A DNA stretch of 64,000 bases from Hemibagrus wyckioides. Taxonomy: Eukaryota > Chordata > Actinopteri > Siluriformes > Bagridae. The notes under the pieces are model-generated. The model worked only from the letters and a program-made list of their open reading frames with translations. It ran no database searches and had not been told where the DNA came from. The stretch covers positions 12,205,280 to 12,269,279 of the forward strand of contig NC_080710.1 of assembly GCF_019097595.1 (NCBI RefSeq). The letters are read 5' to 3'. Positions 23,816 through 35,624 of this stretch are shown one piece after another (position 1 is the stretch's first letter; each line of letters starts with the position of its first letter). A program made the position numbers and the translations under genes.

Positions 23816-24057
23816 TATTGATTAAACCACACACTGTTGCTAGAGTATCAATATGTAATATAGATTGATCTTGAATGTTCCACTCTGGTCATATCACATT
23901 TCTTGATGTAGAAGTTGAAGGTTTAGTTCTTGCCAAAGCTCAATCGCAATTCCACAAACTCATCTGCCAGGCCACAAAGAACTTCAATTGCATGAAGTCT
24001 TCAATTATATTCCCTTCGACACAGCAGTTTTTCAGTGGCTTTGTAAAAATGACTTGT
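23816..24057. repeat. local duplication, copy 2
   Basis: Second copy of the segment at 23140-23403. The best block, about 33 bp around 'catctgccaggccacaaag', is almost identical in both copies although the flanks are well diverged. This pattern suggests either selection on the core or an old duplication. Confidence 0.75.
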
Positions 24058-27000
24058 AATCCTAATTAGGATTTTATGCCTGGGCTATAACGTGTGAGGA
24101 ATTGAAATATTTGTGTGTCATGCTTACATTAGCTCTGGATGGTCTCATATTCTTTTTTGTTAAATGGAATTTTGGTATCAAGAGACTGTTTCTTTGTAAG
24201 TCAGTTCATCTGTGCAAATGTGCATGGGGAGCTTCCACACAGATTACGTCCATGGGACCACTGTTAGAGAATGAGTTTTTTTTGGACTTGGGCCCAGTTG
24301 TCTCCCCGTTTCCCTCTTGCCTATATGGATTCCCTCTGTTGTACAACATTCACCAGTCTTTAAGGATGAAGGTAAGCATGTGCTCCCTTCAAGACATATG
24401 AGGACATTTAGTTACGCCACTCAGGAGCCCCAGGTGGATCTCTGATTTGGGCATTGACTTGTTGCTATGGTCACACTTCATTCATGATTCATGAAATAAA
24501 TGTAATATAAGACGCCACAGGATTTAATGTTGAAATATTTAATGTTGGCCAAAACTATTAACTCCCCACCAGCCGATCCCCACCACAAGAAAAAACATTT
24601 CGACATAGACCCATAGGAGTGTTCTGCTCTGTGCGTGAATTCTGTATGCATAATTTTCACATCATACTCTTTCCCTTTAGGTAAATCTGATTAGAGGCCC
24701 CCAAGGTACCTGGACTAGTCCACTAGCAGTGACCCAGGGACTGATTCATAGAATCAAAGTAAACAGAGGGCTTAATGAGCGAACTTATTACATATTCCTT
24801 TTGGGCAGTTGTTAATCAGCTATACCCCTAACCGGTGTATGCTATGTTTCTGTCAGTGGTAAGAACATGGTATGGTCTGACAAACATGCCTGAATGTACT
24901 CTACATAATTCCCTGAACGGGAACCCTGCGTACTGGAAAGTTGCTCTAAAAGGAAAGCTAAGCTTCGCATCAAATTTCCTGTTTAAGATTTGGCATAGGG
25001 GTGTGACAGTCAATTTCATACCTAACATATTCCTACTGTGACATGGCCAGGATTTACAACATTACGTTTCCAAAAGCATGTTTTCTAAGAAAATGAAAAA
25101 ATATCTCAACGCATTAACATCTCCTAAATCTAATACCTTTTTCGAGGTATCCTGGCGTGAACCACTAAGCTGTTAATGTATTCATTTTAGCACGTCTGTG
25201 CCCAATATTGATGTGTGAAAGAGCGATTTTTGTACCTGATTTCACAAATTATTATTTATCCATTGGTGTCATATCAACCACAGGAATCTACATGCACAGT
25301 GAAATTCATATCCTGCTTATCTTTAACACTCCATAAAATGTAAAATCTACTGTGTGAAATAAAATGGAAAGAAAGTTTTATAGTTTGTAATTTGAGCAAC
25401 ATTTTGCCGTTAGGGCTCTTAAAAGTGGCCAAGAAAAATTTGATATGATATGAAATATTTGCATTTTACATGCAATCAGATGAAAACGAATCCCTTGCGA
25501 AGAAGCTATGTAGTGTTCAGAAACCGCCTATATGTAACTTTCAGCTGTTTCAGGGTCTGTATTATGACTTACGCTGTCATTATATGATTAAAGATACACT
25601 GCAGTTGAGTTTAAATTATTTCGATTTTCCTGGAGAGCATTATAGGATCTGTTATTCTTCATAACAGTGCCATGGAAGCATATTTTAAAGAAGTCATCTA
25701 CACTAGTGACAAATTATCATTTAAATAACTTGCTAAATATACTGCATTGTGCCAAAATGTTACTGTTGGTAAATAAGATTAAATGCATTATTTTCATTTC
25801 TTGTTTACTTTGCTGTTGAATACATTAAATGTTGAATTATACACATTTGTTACTGTTAAACGCTTCAACAGAGTGTTTCTATGTTCTGCTGAGCTCTTCT
25901 CAGACTTCTTCTCGCTCATGATTCTTTCTAATGAAAGACAGCTGGTGTTACAGTGTAGGTGAGAAGATCATTCAGACGCTGAGACAATTCGTTTCCATGC
26001 ACCCTGGGAATCCTAGTGGGTGATCAATTTGTTTCAGTCTCCAAACTCTGCCCTATCTCAGCAAACAATCAGACCACCTACATGCCTTTTGGCTTCCCCT
26101 GCCTGCTGGGAGTAAATACCATCAGCCACCTTCCCTCTGTCACACCAGCGCCTGTACTAACACACAGCCCATTTGGTCAGGCAGGTCACATGACTGTCTC
26201 ACTCACTCACTTACTGACATTTTTGCAGTCGTATGTGCCCTACGTCACATACCGTGGCTGGCCCGGCTGTCAATCACTTTCGTTCAGCTGGTGGGGGAAA
26301 GTAACTGTCACACATGCTGCTCCTGTTCGGGCTCATTTTATAGACTCTCTTCATACCTCCAGTAACAACTTTTAATGGTGTCTTTACACATTAACAGCAG
26401 GTGTAACCAGGAGCTAATCTCTAGAGAAAACTGCTGTTCAGCAAATGGTTAATTTTTTATTAAAATTGTAAGTGCCATTGCCAACAGTCTAGACACAGGA
26501 CATGTGGTCCCCAGTCTCACAACCTGAGCATTCCATCAAGGAAATTCTGATATTGTGTTTCTTTAGAGTACTAAGCACAAAGAAAAGGGAGTGAAAGTAA
26601 GAGCCAAACATATGGCACTAATAATATTAACAGTATAGCAGAAAAAAAGGAATGAAATAGGGGAAGCTGTGGCAGAAGTTGCCACACAACCTTATATTTT
26701 ATATTCAGGCAGATACTTGAGGTGCCACATATGGTGACTATTAAACAGCAAAAGAGCTGGGATACAGAGCCAGGTAAATGATCTCATTCTGTATGAAATC
26801 AGCCTGTGGAAATTCTGTACCTTTAAAACACACCAAAGTTTCTACTTTGCAGTACTTATCAGTGCTGTCGTTACATTGAAATTTTAAAAACGTCAGAATA
26901 TGTTTGGGTTATGTGAAGCAGAGCAGAGTTCCTACACTCTAAGTAGATGGAAATATAAATGCAATACAATCTTCATATTCTAAGTGATAAACCAGACAAT

Positions 27001-28930
27001 CCCTAGACAGCTCCTAGCTACACTAATGCCTCCAAGCCTATCCCTTCTAATGTTCCATGATCTTACGAGTACCTGACTATGCTTGATGCTGCATGTTTAA
27101 AGCTATGATATTACAGCTATAGCTTTCATGCTGCTGATTTTCACAATCATGCAAGTCTTCAATCTTGCCTAGTTTCGTAATATTTCAACATTTCGGCTGC
27201 ATAAATATATGATGTCTTAGCTTGTAAGTAGCCTAGTTTTCTTGTGTATTTTTCCCCCTGCTATCATGGTATCAGACATAATTCCACATCTATCTAACTC
27301 AATTTCCATAGACAGATGAAATAGTCACTTCTATTTAAAAAATAGACAAGGCACACATGTTCATTTTGAGAAAAAGAGTGTTATCTGACTCCAGAAAAGA
27401 GTTGGATAACATTTTGTTAACATTTGACAAGAAAAATAGCAACCCAAGCATACTGAAAACTTAAAGCCAGGGCAGCCCATTTTTCCTAAAATTAAATAAA
27501 CGCTCTTAGAACAGACACAGATATAACAAAACCTTGTTTTAATTATATTTGCATGATATCACTGTTGAGCCCTGCATGTAAAGATAACACTTAGATCGAG
27601 CGATGATTTTCACATTGTTGGAAGAAGTTGAAATCCTTGCTCCTTGGTTGTGTATAAAACTGCCAGATAATCAATATATTTTCATTGTTTCGTAACTATA
27701 TTGCACTAGAGGTGTTCATAAAAAGTCTGTTTGTTTTCCCTAAAGTTAAATTAATGTCGGTATTGCTTTTAATGACAGCATTTATTAAATCAATGGCCCA
27801 TGCAAATCCCTGTAGATCCCTGATGCTTTTTGTGTTTTCAGCAGTAAGTCACTCTATACATATGGTATGATGATGTATTCGGGTAAAGAGACATTTGCTG
27901 ACTAGCCAGACTGCAGAAATAAAACGTGAACATGATTATTTTAAGTAAGCTATTTGCAATCATTAGGTGACTTGTGTCATGTTCTATTTTATTGTATGTT
28001 TACTGGTCTTTTTCTCCCATTTTTGACATTTAGGTTGCAAATGGAGCATCTACTGTTTGCTTCTAAAACAAAAACAATGCACTAATCATACACACAATAG
28101 TATATTTACCAGAAACGTGTGTATTGTGAAAAAGTATCCACCCCAGAACATGAGGAAAAAGTTTGTCTCCAGTTTCATTTTGCACTATCTATCTCCTGCT
28201 GTGATTTTTCCTTTCAGATCTTGTTTGGGAGGTCCTACCAAACACCCAACTTGGTGCTTTTTGTTCCTAAGAGTAAACTTTTTTCTCATCATCCCTGGGA
28301 TATTGCAGTCTATAGTGTGTTAGAACAGCTGAGGTTCCAGCACAGGCTGCAACACTGGGCATGGCAAATTTACAAATGATTTACACTTAAGTGCAAGTTA
28401 GGATGAAGTCACAGATGTGTGTTTGGATTGACAGGTCCCAGCCGAGTGAGCCCCACACAGGCTTACCCTTAGGCTACAATTGGCCTCTGCACCAACACTT
28501 CTGATCACAGGTCACTCCCAAACAAGCTACCCTGGGGAACGTGATCTCATCCTGTGCTTGGCTTTGAAGGGCTTTTCAGCAGACTTTCTCTCATTGCCTT
28601 TACTTCCTACAGCCTATGAAAACGATGAACTTTGTTGAACCTGTGGGTCTCATTTAACATATGCCTAAAAACAAGCTGTATGATCCATCAGTACAAACAC
28701 TGATAAATTCCACAGCTTCTGAATTGCTCTGCCATTGCATGTCTGTGCTCATTTACTTAAAGAAACACCCCAAATTCCCATATATGGTAAGCAACTTACT
28801 TTAAAAAGCCCACTAAGCCTACTGGTGGTACTGCTTGCTGTGAACAACTTATTATTTAAGATACTTATTACTTAGATTTAAAGTAGATGTGAACCAACAG
28901 TGATGTCACTTTTACAAATCGTTTGTCTAA
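24058..28930. other. intergenic, no gene seen
   Basis: Long unique stretch. About 25900-26350 is clearly less AT-rich than its surroundings and includes the 119-codon ORF 26016-26375, which has no recognisable domain. About 28410-28650 is also mixed in composition. These are the best guesses for distal regulatory elements in this part. No transposon relic was recognised. Confidence 0.45.
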
Positions 28931-28983
28931 AACATAAATAAGAAATATAATAAGACATTAATCTCCAGTGCTGACATCAAAGT

Positions 28984-29166
28984 CCCTATTTGTTCTGCAA
29001 AATGAAGCAATCCTGTACTCCACCTTGCCACATGGTGACAACATTGAAGTACATCAGAAATTAGCAGTACATTAACTGAATATCCTTTTCTGTTAACATA
29101 CATGAATAGTTCACCCCAGAGTGGTTTCATGTGTGTGCAATCTTTATCCCCAGTTACCTTTGGAAA
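28984..29166 (-). pseudogene. PIF/Harbinger (HARBI1-like) transposase fragment
   Basis: The minus-strand frame contains FPKVTGDKDCTH, then YVNRKGY, SVNVLLISD and HVARW. These are diverged forms of the DDE_Tnp_4 signatures around the first catalytic Asp (family form GxIDGTH), the FVNRKGYHSINVQ stretch, the second Asp (VCDA) and the ARWPGSVHD block. Both Asp positions are recognisable, but the His-Asp of the last block is altered and the reading frame breaks into unrelated sequence on both sides. It is a dead fragment, possibly extending toward 29420. I recognised no matching termini. Confidence 0.7.
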
Positions 29167-29283
29167 ATCCATGCTTGCGTGAAAATGATTATTGTCTTTT
29201 CCACCACCAGATTTGGAAAGGTAATATGTTGTGGTGCTGATGATATGGATATAGGTGATCTGTTGGCCTTGAATTGCTGGCAA

Positions 29284-31321
29284 AGAACAACTACATTTGC
29301 TATGAGTTACTGCTCAATTAAACTGACTGATGAGACACTCATCACTCTCAACAAAGAGGTTCCTGCAGTCCATGCTCTTTGTGCAAAGCTGCCTGAGTCA
29401 AATCATCATGCAGGGCATGAAACATGATCATATTTGGTTTATGCACAAAAACTATATTATGATAGTTCAATTTGTTTTAATCCATTGCAAAAAGTGATGT
29501 CGCTCTGTACGATTTGATATTTCTCTGGCTTGTTTCATGCAATAGGGGTGCAGTCAAAGGTTTTGTATTACTAAAGATTTTAACTGTTGTGGAAACTTAT
29601 GGAAATTGGAGTCTGTGTAAATCAGGTGTCTTTGAGCAGAGAGATGATTAAAAACACATCAGGAATGCAGGATTACAGTCCTACTGGACATTCAGACCTT
29701 GGTGTAGGTAAACTGTGAAGGATGAATGAAGAATTAAGCATGCGGTGCTAAGTGTTAATGATGGCTCTTGAGGGGGAAGTATTCTTGAGAGGGTGACTAA
29801 AGCTCATTAAAGCATGCAATGAATGAACATGCCCTTGTGGTAGGCCAGAGGGAAACCACACTGTTGCTCAAGTGGTTCTCCACCTTGTTGCTCATATTCT
29901 CCATTTCTCTGTCATTTAGTCTTGTCCACCCTTTTTCAATGTCACTTCATCTGTCTCATTTCTGTGCCGCCCTCCTCAGAGCAATCAGCCAAGGCTGTGG
30001 AAACACATGCATCTAGCACACCAGAGGTGTGACGCCTGTTTCTGTGGGAAGAGAAAATATCAATACGTGTGGCTAAAATAATTGAAGAGGATGTTTTTGG
30101 TTTCTCTGTCTGTGCATACTAGATCATCATCTAGGTCATGCAAATGATAGCTATCTATAGCTTCTGTATATCTACAGGGAAATGTTCATAGCATGCTTTT
30201 TGTTTGAACTATTCCCTCTTATTGCCCACTGTGAGGAATGTATTAGCATGTCCCTGAAATCCGTGTTTAGTTAATGAATCAAAACAAAACCAGCTGGGTG
30301 TATCCTGGACTTGTTTGGGCTCCATTAATTGCCATATTAACCATCATTTACTAATTCTACCCAAAAAGATGTTCATACATGGTAATAACATTCTTCTTGG
30401 TGAAAGGGTCAAGCAGGCATTTCAGAGGTGGTTAGAGATGTAACAGGCCACATAACATTTTTAGTGGGAACACTAATAGGTCCTAGTTAGTCCCCTGCAA
30501 ATTTGAAGGTCAACATCATCATGGAGTCTCATCTTAAGTCTCTGCAAATGTATTTGAGACACACAGAAAATCAAGGTGTGATCAGCTATTTGCACACTTT
30601 AATTAGATGTTAATGCCAGGCGTGAATGGAGCCTAGAAGATCTTTAGGATTCATGTGGCAGTTTGGTGATTAATTAAGGAATTACCTAAAAATTTCCACA
30701 GTTTCTCAGAGTTCCTCTTCCTTTCAAATTAAGGCAGTTCAGCAGCATATAAGGCCACAGGAGCAGCATAAGGCTTAAAACAAAGCCACTTTTTCACGGC
30801 AAAATGACTAACAGCCCTTAAGCCAATTAACTGGCACCTGGTTACCATTAACACTACCACATGTAATTGAAGAGTGTAACACTGCCCAATGTCAGCGCAC
30901 ACATTGTAAACACATATGAACATCTATAATGATGTGAAAACAGCATGTTTATGAATTTTGTTTGCGGTTGTGTATGTGAATGAAATGTAAACAATCACTG
31001 TCATCAGCAGCCTTATCGTGTAACAATCATAACCACTATTCATATAGGAGGATGTACATGGCTCATGCTTTAATTACTTGTTATGTGAATTAATGGTGAT
31101 GTGAGCTGGTTGTCTCACTAATTAGAAAGAGCTACTTATGTGTGTTCCTCTCTCAGTCTTTTGTTAACTGCAGACTGGTGTAGTAATTCCTTTAGTTTCA
31201 TGTTCTTTCAAAGTACTCTGAAGCTATGGGGATAGTTGTTATGCTTTTGATATCCAGGACATAAATAAAGAGTTGGTCAAATAAAGAACAGCTGCAAAGG
31301 AAGAGATCATGTTTGGTGGAC
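29284..31321. other. intergenic, nothing recognised
   Basis: AT-rich, unique-looking. It may contain outer parts of the Harbinger relic up to about 29420. No coding sequence recognised. Confidence 0.45.
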
Positions 31322-31374
31322 TGTGTGTGTGTGTGTGTGTGTGTGTCTAATAGAGAGAGAAAGAGAGAGAGAGA
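31322..31374. repeat. (TG)n then (GA)n compound microsatellite
   Basis: TG tract at 31322-31346 followed by a GA tract at 31352-31374. Confidence 0.95.
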
Positions 31375-31589
31375 TGCAGATGTTTAACCCAATAATTTGT
31401 GCATTGATGGGTTTTTTTGGAAATTGTTCCTTCCAGAAGGTGTCATCTCAAATAGATGAGTGTGTATATGTCAATGTTCATAAATATTAGGGTTTTTAAA
31501 AACTATTTAAATATGCTTAAGAAATCTTCATATAAACACAGAGAGTAATCTGAGCTCAGGATTGAGAGAAGCGACAACTCTACATGCTG

Positions 31590-31770
31590 TTTCATATGTT
31601 GTTGTTGTCCTTCGGGTTCTGCCTGTCCAGGATCGGCAAAGCAGATCATCCGATCCACACATTTTGATTTTGGCACAGGTTTTACACTGGATTCCCTTCC
31701 TGATGCAACGCTCCCAGTTTATCTGGGCTTGGGACTGGCACTGCAAGTTCACTCTTCAGTGGCTGGAATC
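31590..31770 (+). mobile_element. fish interspersed repeat fragment (SINE-like)
   Basis: Contains 'ttgtccttcgggttctgcc', 'gcaaagcagatcatccgatcc', 'ttttggcacaggttttacac' and 'cccttcctgatgcaacgct' in order, a very common teleost repeat. The ORFs that overlap on both strands belong to the repeat. Class assignment (SINE) is uncertain. Confidence 0.6.
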
Positions 31771-31934
31771 TAACAGCAGTAAGAGCCGCTGGACCACAAG
31801 GAACCCTACATGCTGCTTTAGATAACCTTGAAATATATAAATATGTCCTTATTTTTTGTCACAGTGTTACGCATATCAATGTCATGCTATTTCTGCTAGT
31901 ATTTTAAATAAGGTTAACATGTTTACTATTGAAG

Positions 31935-32070
31935 ATTATTGAACATTACAAGCCTCTGGGGTTGGTGGGGTTCAATTCTCAGCTCCATCCTATGTGTCTT
32001 TGCTTGGGCTCTCTGTGCTTCGGGGGTTACTCCGGTCTCCTCCCCAGTCCAAAGACGTGCCTGGTTGGCT

Positions 32071-32101
<31 letters not shown>

Positions 32102-32238
32102 TTGTGCCCTGTAATGGTTTGGCACCTTGTCCTGGATGCCCTCTGCCATGCCCCAAGTCCCCTAGGATAGATTCCAGGCTCCCTGCGACCGTGTGTTGGA
32201 AAAGCTGTACAGAAAATCAATGGAAAGATGGATTTTCA
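31935..32238 (+). mobile_element. tRNA-like SINE with L2-like tail, plus orientation
   Basis: The head has a degenerate B-box (ggggttcaattctcagct). The body follows (cttcgggggttactccgg, cccagtccaaagacgtgc), then an internal (TG)n expansion at 32072-32095, then 'ccctgtaatggtttggcacc'. It ends 'ctgtacagaaaatcaatgg'. The order fits a nearly full-length copy of the same SINE that lies on the minus strand at 54600-54921. It may be the Mermaid-type SINE described in catfish, but I cannot confirm that here. Confidence 0.75.
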
Positions 32239-32924
32239 TATGAATCTTATTTATACCACAGTGCTATTAAAGTTGTAGGCCCTGATTGTTCGATAGTTGA
32301 GAGTGTATTGCTTGTGTTGTCATGGACTTGAGAACACCTTAAAATTATAATTGTTCGTTTACTTGTTATGATATTTGTGACGATTCTTCAGTGTCAGTGC
32401 TTTATAAGGGCCATTTCTCTGTCTCTCTGTCTGTCTGTATACTATATTAGTCATTGGAAAATCAAAGTTGTGCACGTGCAGTATGTGACTGAGCATTTTC
32501 TTTTGTGTATGTGTGCATTGCTGAAATAATGTGCTGTAGATTCCCTGTTGCTTTGAATCCCTTTACAGTAGGGGGTAATGCAAACAGAAATCCATTCCCC
32601 CTCTCTCTGGTTTGGGTTGGAGGTATCAGCCACCCACAGTGCCGCACACTCACACCCCTCTCTGCTCATTGGCTGAGTTTTTCTTGCAGGCTGTGGAGGC
32701 TGACACTGTAATGCTTTTCAGGGCTCCTGGGAAAAGGTCTGTGCAGTCTACGAACAGAAATACTGTAATATTACTGCTGCGACTTGGCAAATGGAAAGTT
32801 ACATCTGACTCCAGACACTTGAGTTAGTGTCAGTCAGCACCAAAGAAAGTCTGGATCATGGATCATAGAGATGTTGCTTGATATTACAATAGTAGAAATG
32901 AGATTTGAAATGGTTTATGTATTT

Positions 32925-32968
<44 letters not shown>

Positions 32969-33814
32969 TTGCAAGGGATGTTCATAACATACTAATTAAC
33001 ATGCAATTTAAGGAAGAAAAAAATAAATCTAATTACAGTTTATACTCTTTAAAACATTTGTGGAGATCATGAAATCATTCCTCTCTATTCCTTTGCTGTA
33101 ACAATAAGTCAAACAAGTCAAAATGAAAAACATTCAGATTATTTGTGTTGATGCCTGCAATCAAGCAGTTACACGCATCATTGGGATCTCTAGGAAGAGT
33201 TGGAGAATTCTGAGAATCTTGCCATCTGCCTCTCGGCAGTGTTACCTCGAGGCCGCTTTTCTATGAACACCAAGCAAAAATTCCGCCACTGTGAGCTGAC
33301 AACAGAGAGCAGAGAGCCAAAATCAACAGACTGGGTGATTCTGTGCGCCTGTGTGTGTGTGTGTGTGTTTATAGTTTGCAGGAATGGTAGCTGTCCAAAA
33401 TCTTTACAGATTAAACATTATTGTTATGGATTTTGTTTTGTTTTTTTTTGTTTTTTTACATCCACCCTTATCATATATAATAGCACAAATACCGAACCAA
33501 ATGAAATACCTCAGTTTAAAAAGTAAACTGTAATGCAACACAATGTGTTTGTTTTTGCATTCAAAGACTTAAACCATTTTACCATCTCCTAAAAATGGAC
33601 TTAAGAAATACCAATGATATGTTAGGAATATGAACTCAAAGCCTGAGCAGTGGTGTAAGCTCTGAATTCTGTACTGCTACTGCATGCCCCTGATCAACAT
33701 GACCATCACTAGGGAAATGACCCAATGTGCATTTCAGTCTGGTGTAGTGTTTTCATTCCAAACAAACACAGCCTCCATTCTAAACTTTCTGTGAGGAATT
33801 TGGAAGAGCAATAA
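32239..33814. other. intergenic, no gene seen
   Basis: Contains the TG/AG tract at 32925-32968 and a short (TG)n at 33351-33368. Otherwise unique. ORFs of 60-110 codons near 32450-32830 and 33200-33526 cross low-complexity sequence and carry no domains. Confidence 0.5.
32925..32968. repeat. (TG)n(AG)n compound microsatellite
   Basis: About 12 TG units followed directly by about 10 AG units. Confidence 0.95.
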
Positions 33815-35200
33815 AGTATTACAGTTGTGTGCAAAATTTTAGGCACCCCTGGCCAAATCATATATTTTGTTTATTTTTAATTCTGGCCAAGGTTTGGACC
33901 ACCTTCCAGTTGTATAGACGCAGAACCTATTTAACTTGTTAGGACTTCTTTGGACTCATTTCTCATGGTGAAGATTGTTACTGTGTAAGGATCAACACTC
34001 AGCAGCCAAGAGCTCCTCTATGCAGCAGACTGAGGATATTTTCGCTAAAAAATCTTAGTTTCCAACTAAGAGACTTTTACTTACTTTAAAAATGAGACTA
34101 GTGACAATCAAGATCTTTTTGAGCAGACATTGGTGTCTTGTGCTTGATCTAGTTCCCAGCATGCATCACAGCTGCTCTTTATAAAGCCTAAAAGTGTTGT
34201 GCTTACATGATCATTCCCATCAACCCATCACTAATCACCACTGTTCATTGGTCAGTATCCTTTGCCCCGTCAACACATTTCTTTCTTCTTCATTTTAATC
34301 TCTCATTTTAAATTGCAATAAACATTAAAAGTAAAAGAGAAAAAATGAAAATAATGAACTGAAACAATGTTGTAAAGAAGAGACACTGATAAACTCCTAC
34401 AGAAAACCCATAATTTAAGTTATTGTTGCTAAAGTAAAGCCACAAACTAAATATTTACATACAAATAGGTACAGATGAACCAACATGGTGATTACACCGA
34501 CAGAAACTGGAGCTTATGAGTTGCATTTGGATAACTGCATTCGCAAACAACGGTACACCTACTCATTTGTACTCTCAGTTATCTAATCAGCCAATCATGT
34601 TGCAGCAGCACAATCCATAAAATCATGTGAATGCAACTCAAAAGCTCCAGTTTCTTTTGGTGTAATCACCATGTTGGTTCATCTGTACCTATTTCCATGT
34701 AAATATTTAGTTTGTGGCTTTACCTTAGCAACAATAACTTAACGTACATGTTTTCTGAAGGAGTTTATCAGTCTCTTCTTTACAACACTATTTCAGTTCA
34801 TTGATATTTAGGGTCATTTTTTTCTGCACAGTTCTCTTAAGATCGTTCCGCAGCAACACCTTGCATATTATGTGATTCTGACCATCGACTGAATTTGCTC
34901 GGATGCCCACTTCTGTGAAGGTTGGCTGTCTTGAAGGCTTTCCATTTGTAAACAGTTGTTCTCAATGTAGAACTGTGAATTTTGAATTGTTTGGAGATGG
35001 CTTTATAACCCTTCCTAGAGTGTTAAGGAACAACTGCTTCTCTGAAGTCATGACTGATGTTCTTTCTTACTGGCACTATGTAGACACTCACCTTTCTGGA
35101 GTTCTCCAGAGCACCAAACTGGCAAAAAGTTCTGCTTTTATAGAAGTACCCACCCTTCTTGAACTAATCTTGTGCATTATATTAGTAACATCTGGCTGCT
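33815..35200. mobile_element. composite Tc1-like remnant with large inverted repeat
   Basis: The left end (33825-33855, 'gtgcaaaattttaggcacc') and the stretch with 'cagcagccaagagctcctct' near 34000 resemble the start of a common fish Tc1-like element in plus orientation. The middle is a large inverted repeat (34353-34527 with 34630-34802). About 34860-35150 again looks like repeat-derived sequence (gagatggctttataaccctt). No open transposase remains. The nesting order cannot be resolved by eye. Confidence 0.5.
34353..34802. repeat. inverted repeat, arms about 174 bp, spacer about 100 bp
   Basis: Left arm 34353-34527 and right arm 34630-34802 are reverse complements at high identity. Shared blocks include aatgaactgaaa, gttgtaaagaagagac, gataaactcct, gccacaaactaaatattta, ataggtacagatgaacc, aacatggtgattacacc and gagttgcatt. 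The spacer carries 'aatcagccaatcatgttgc', a segment of the Tc1-like family also present at 35678. Confidence 0.9.
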
Positions 35201-35290
35201 AATTATTCTCATAATGATTGTGGAAGTAGGAAGCATGTACTTATTTCTGCCTGATTTCTGAATGTTGGGTTTGTTGGGTTTTTTTCAATA

Positions 35291-35341
35291 CTTACTTGAA
35301 ATTATTATTGTTATTATTAAGCAATAATAATTTCAAGTAAG
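35291..35341. repeat. perfect 20-bp hairpin
   Basis: The arms cttacttgaaattattattg (35291-35310) and its exact reverse complement (35322-35341) are separated by 11 nt. It may be the core of a small palindromic element or a chance AT-rich hairpin. Confidence 0.9.
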
Positions 35342-35624
35342 AATTATTTAGGCCCTGCTTAAGAAAAACAAAGAACTGAAGTGTGCTTTCTTTGTCCCAT
35401 GAGTGTATGCATATGTGACTCATATATGCAAATGTGAACAAGCAATTAACGAACGTGCAAATTAGTATATGAAATCGTCTTTGATGCCCCAGAAAGAGCT
35501 GGTAAGACTGGTGTTATTGAATTAGTGGAGGAAAATATTGCAGAGAGATACCTTGGAAAGTCTATTAAAGCCATGAAGAGTCAGAGCTAGTAGGTTTGAT
35601 TTGGTCAGATGTTTTAGACATACT

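Noticed and set aside
31935..31985. tRNA-like B-box suggesting a tRNA gene
   Set aside because: No cloverleaf can be drawn; it is the head of a SINE with an L2-like tail.
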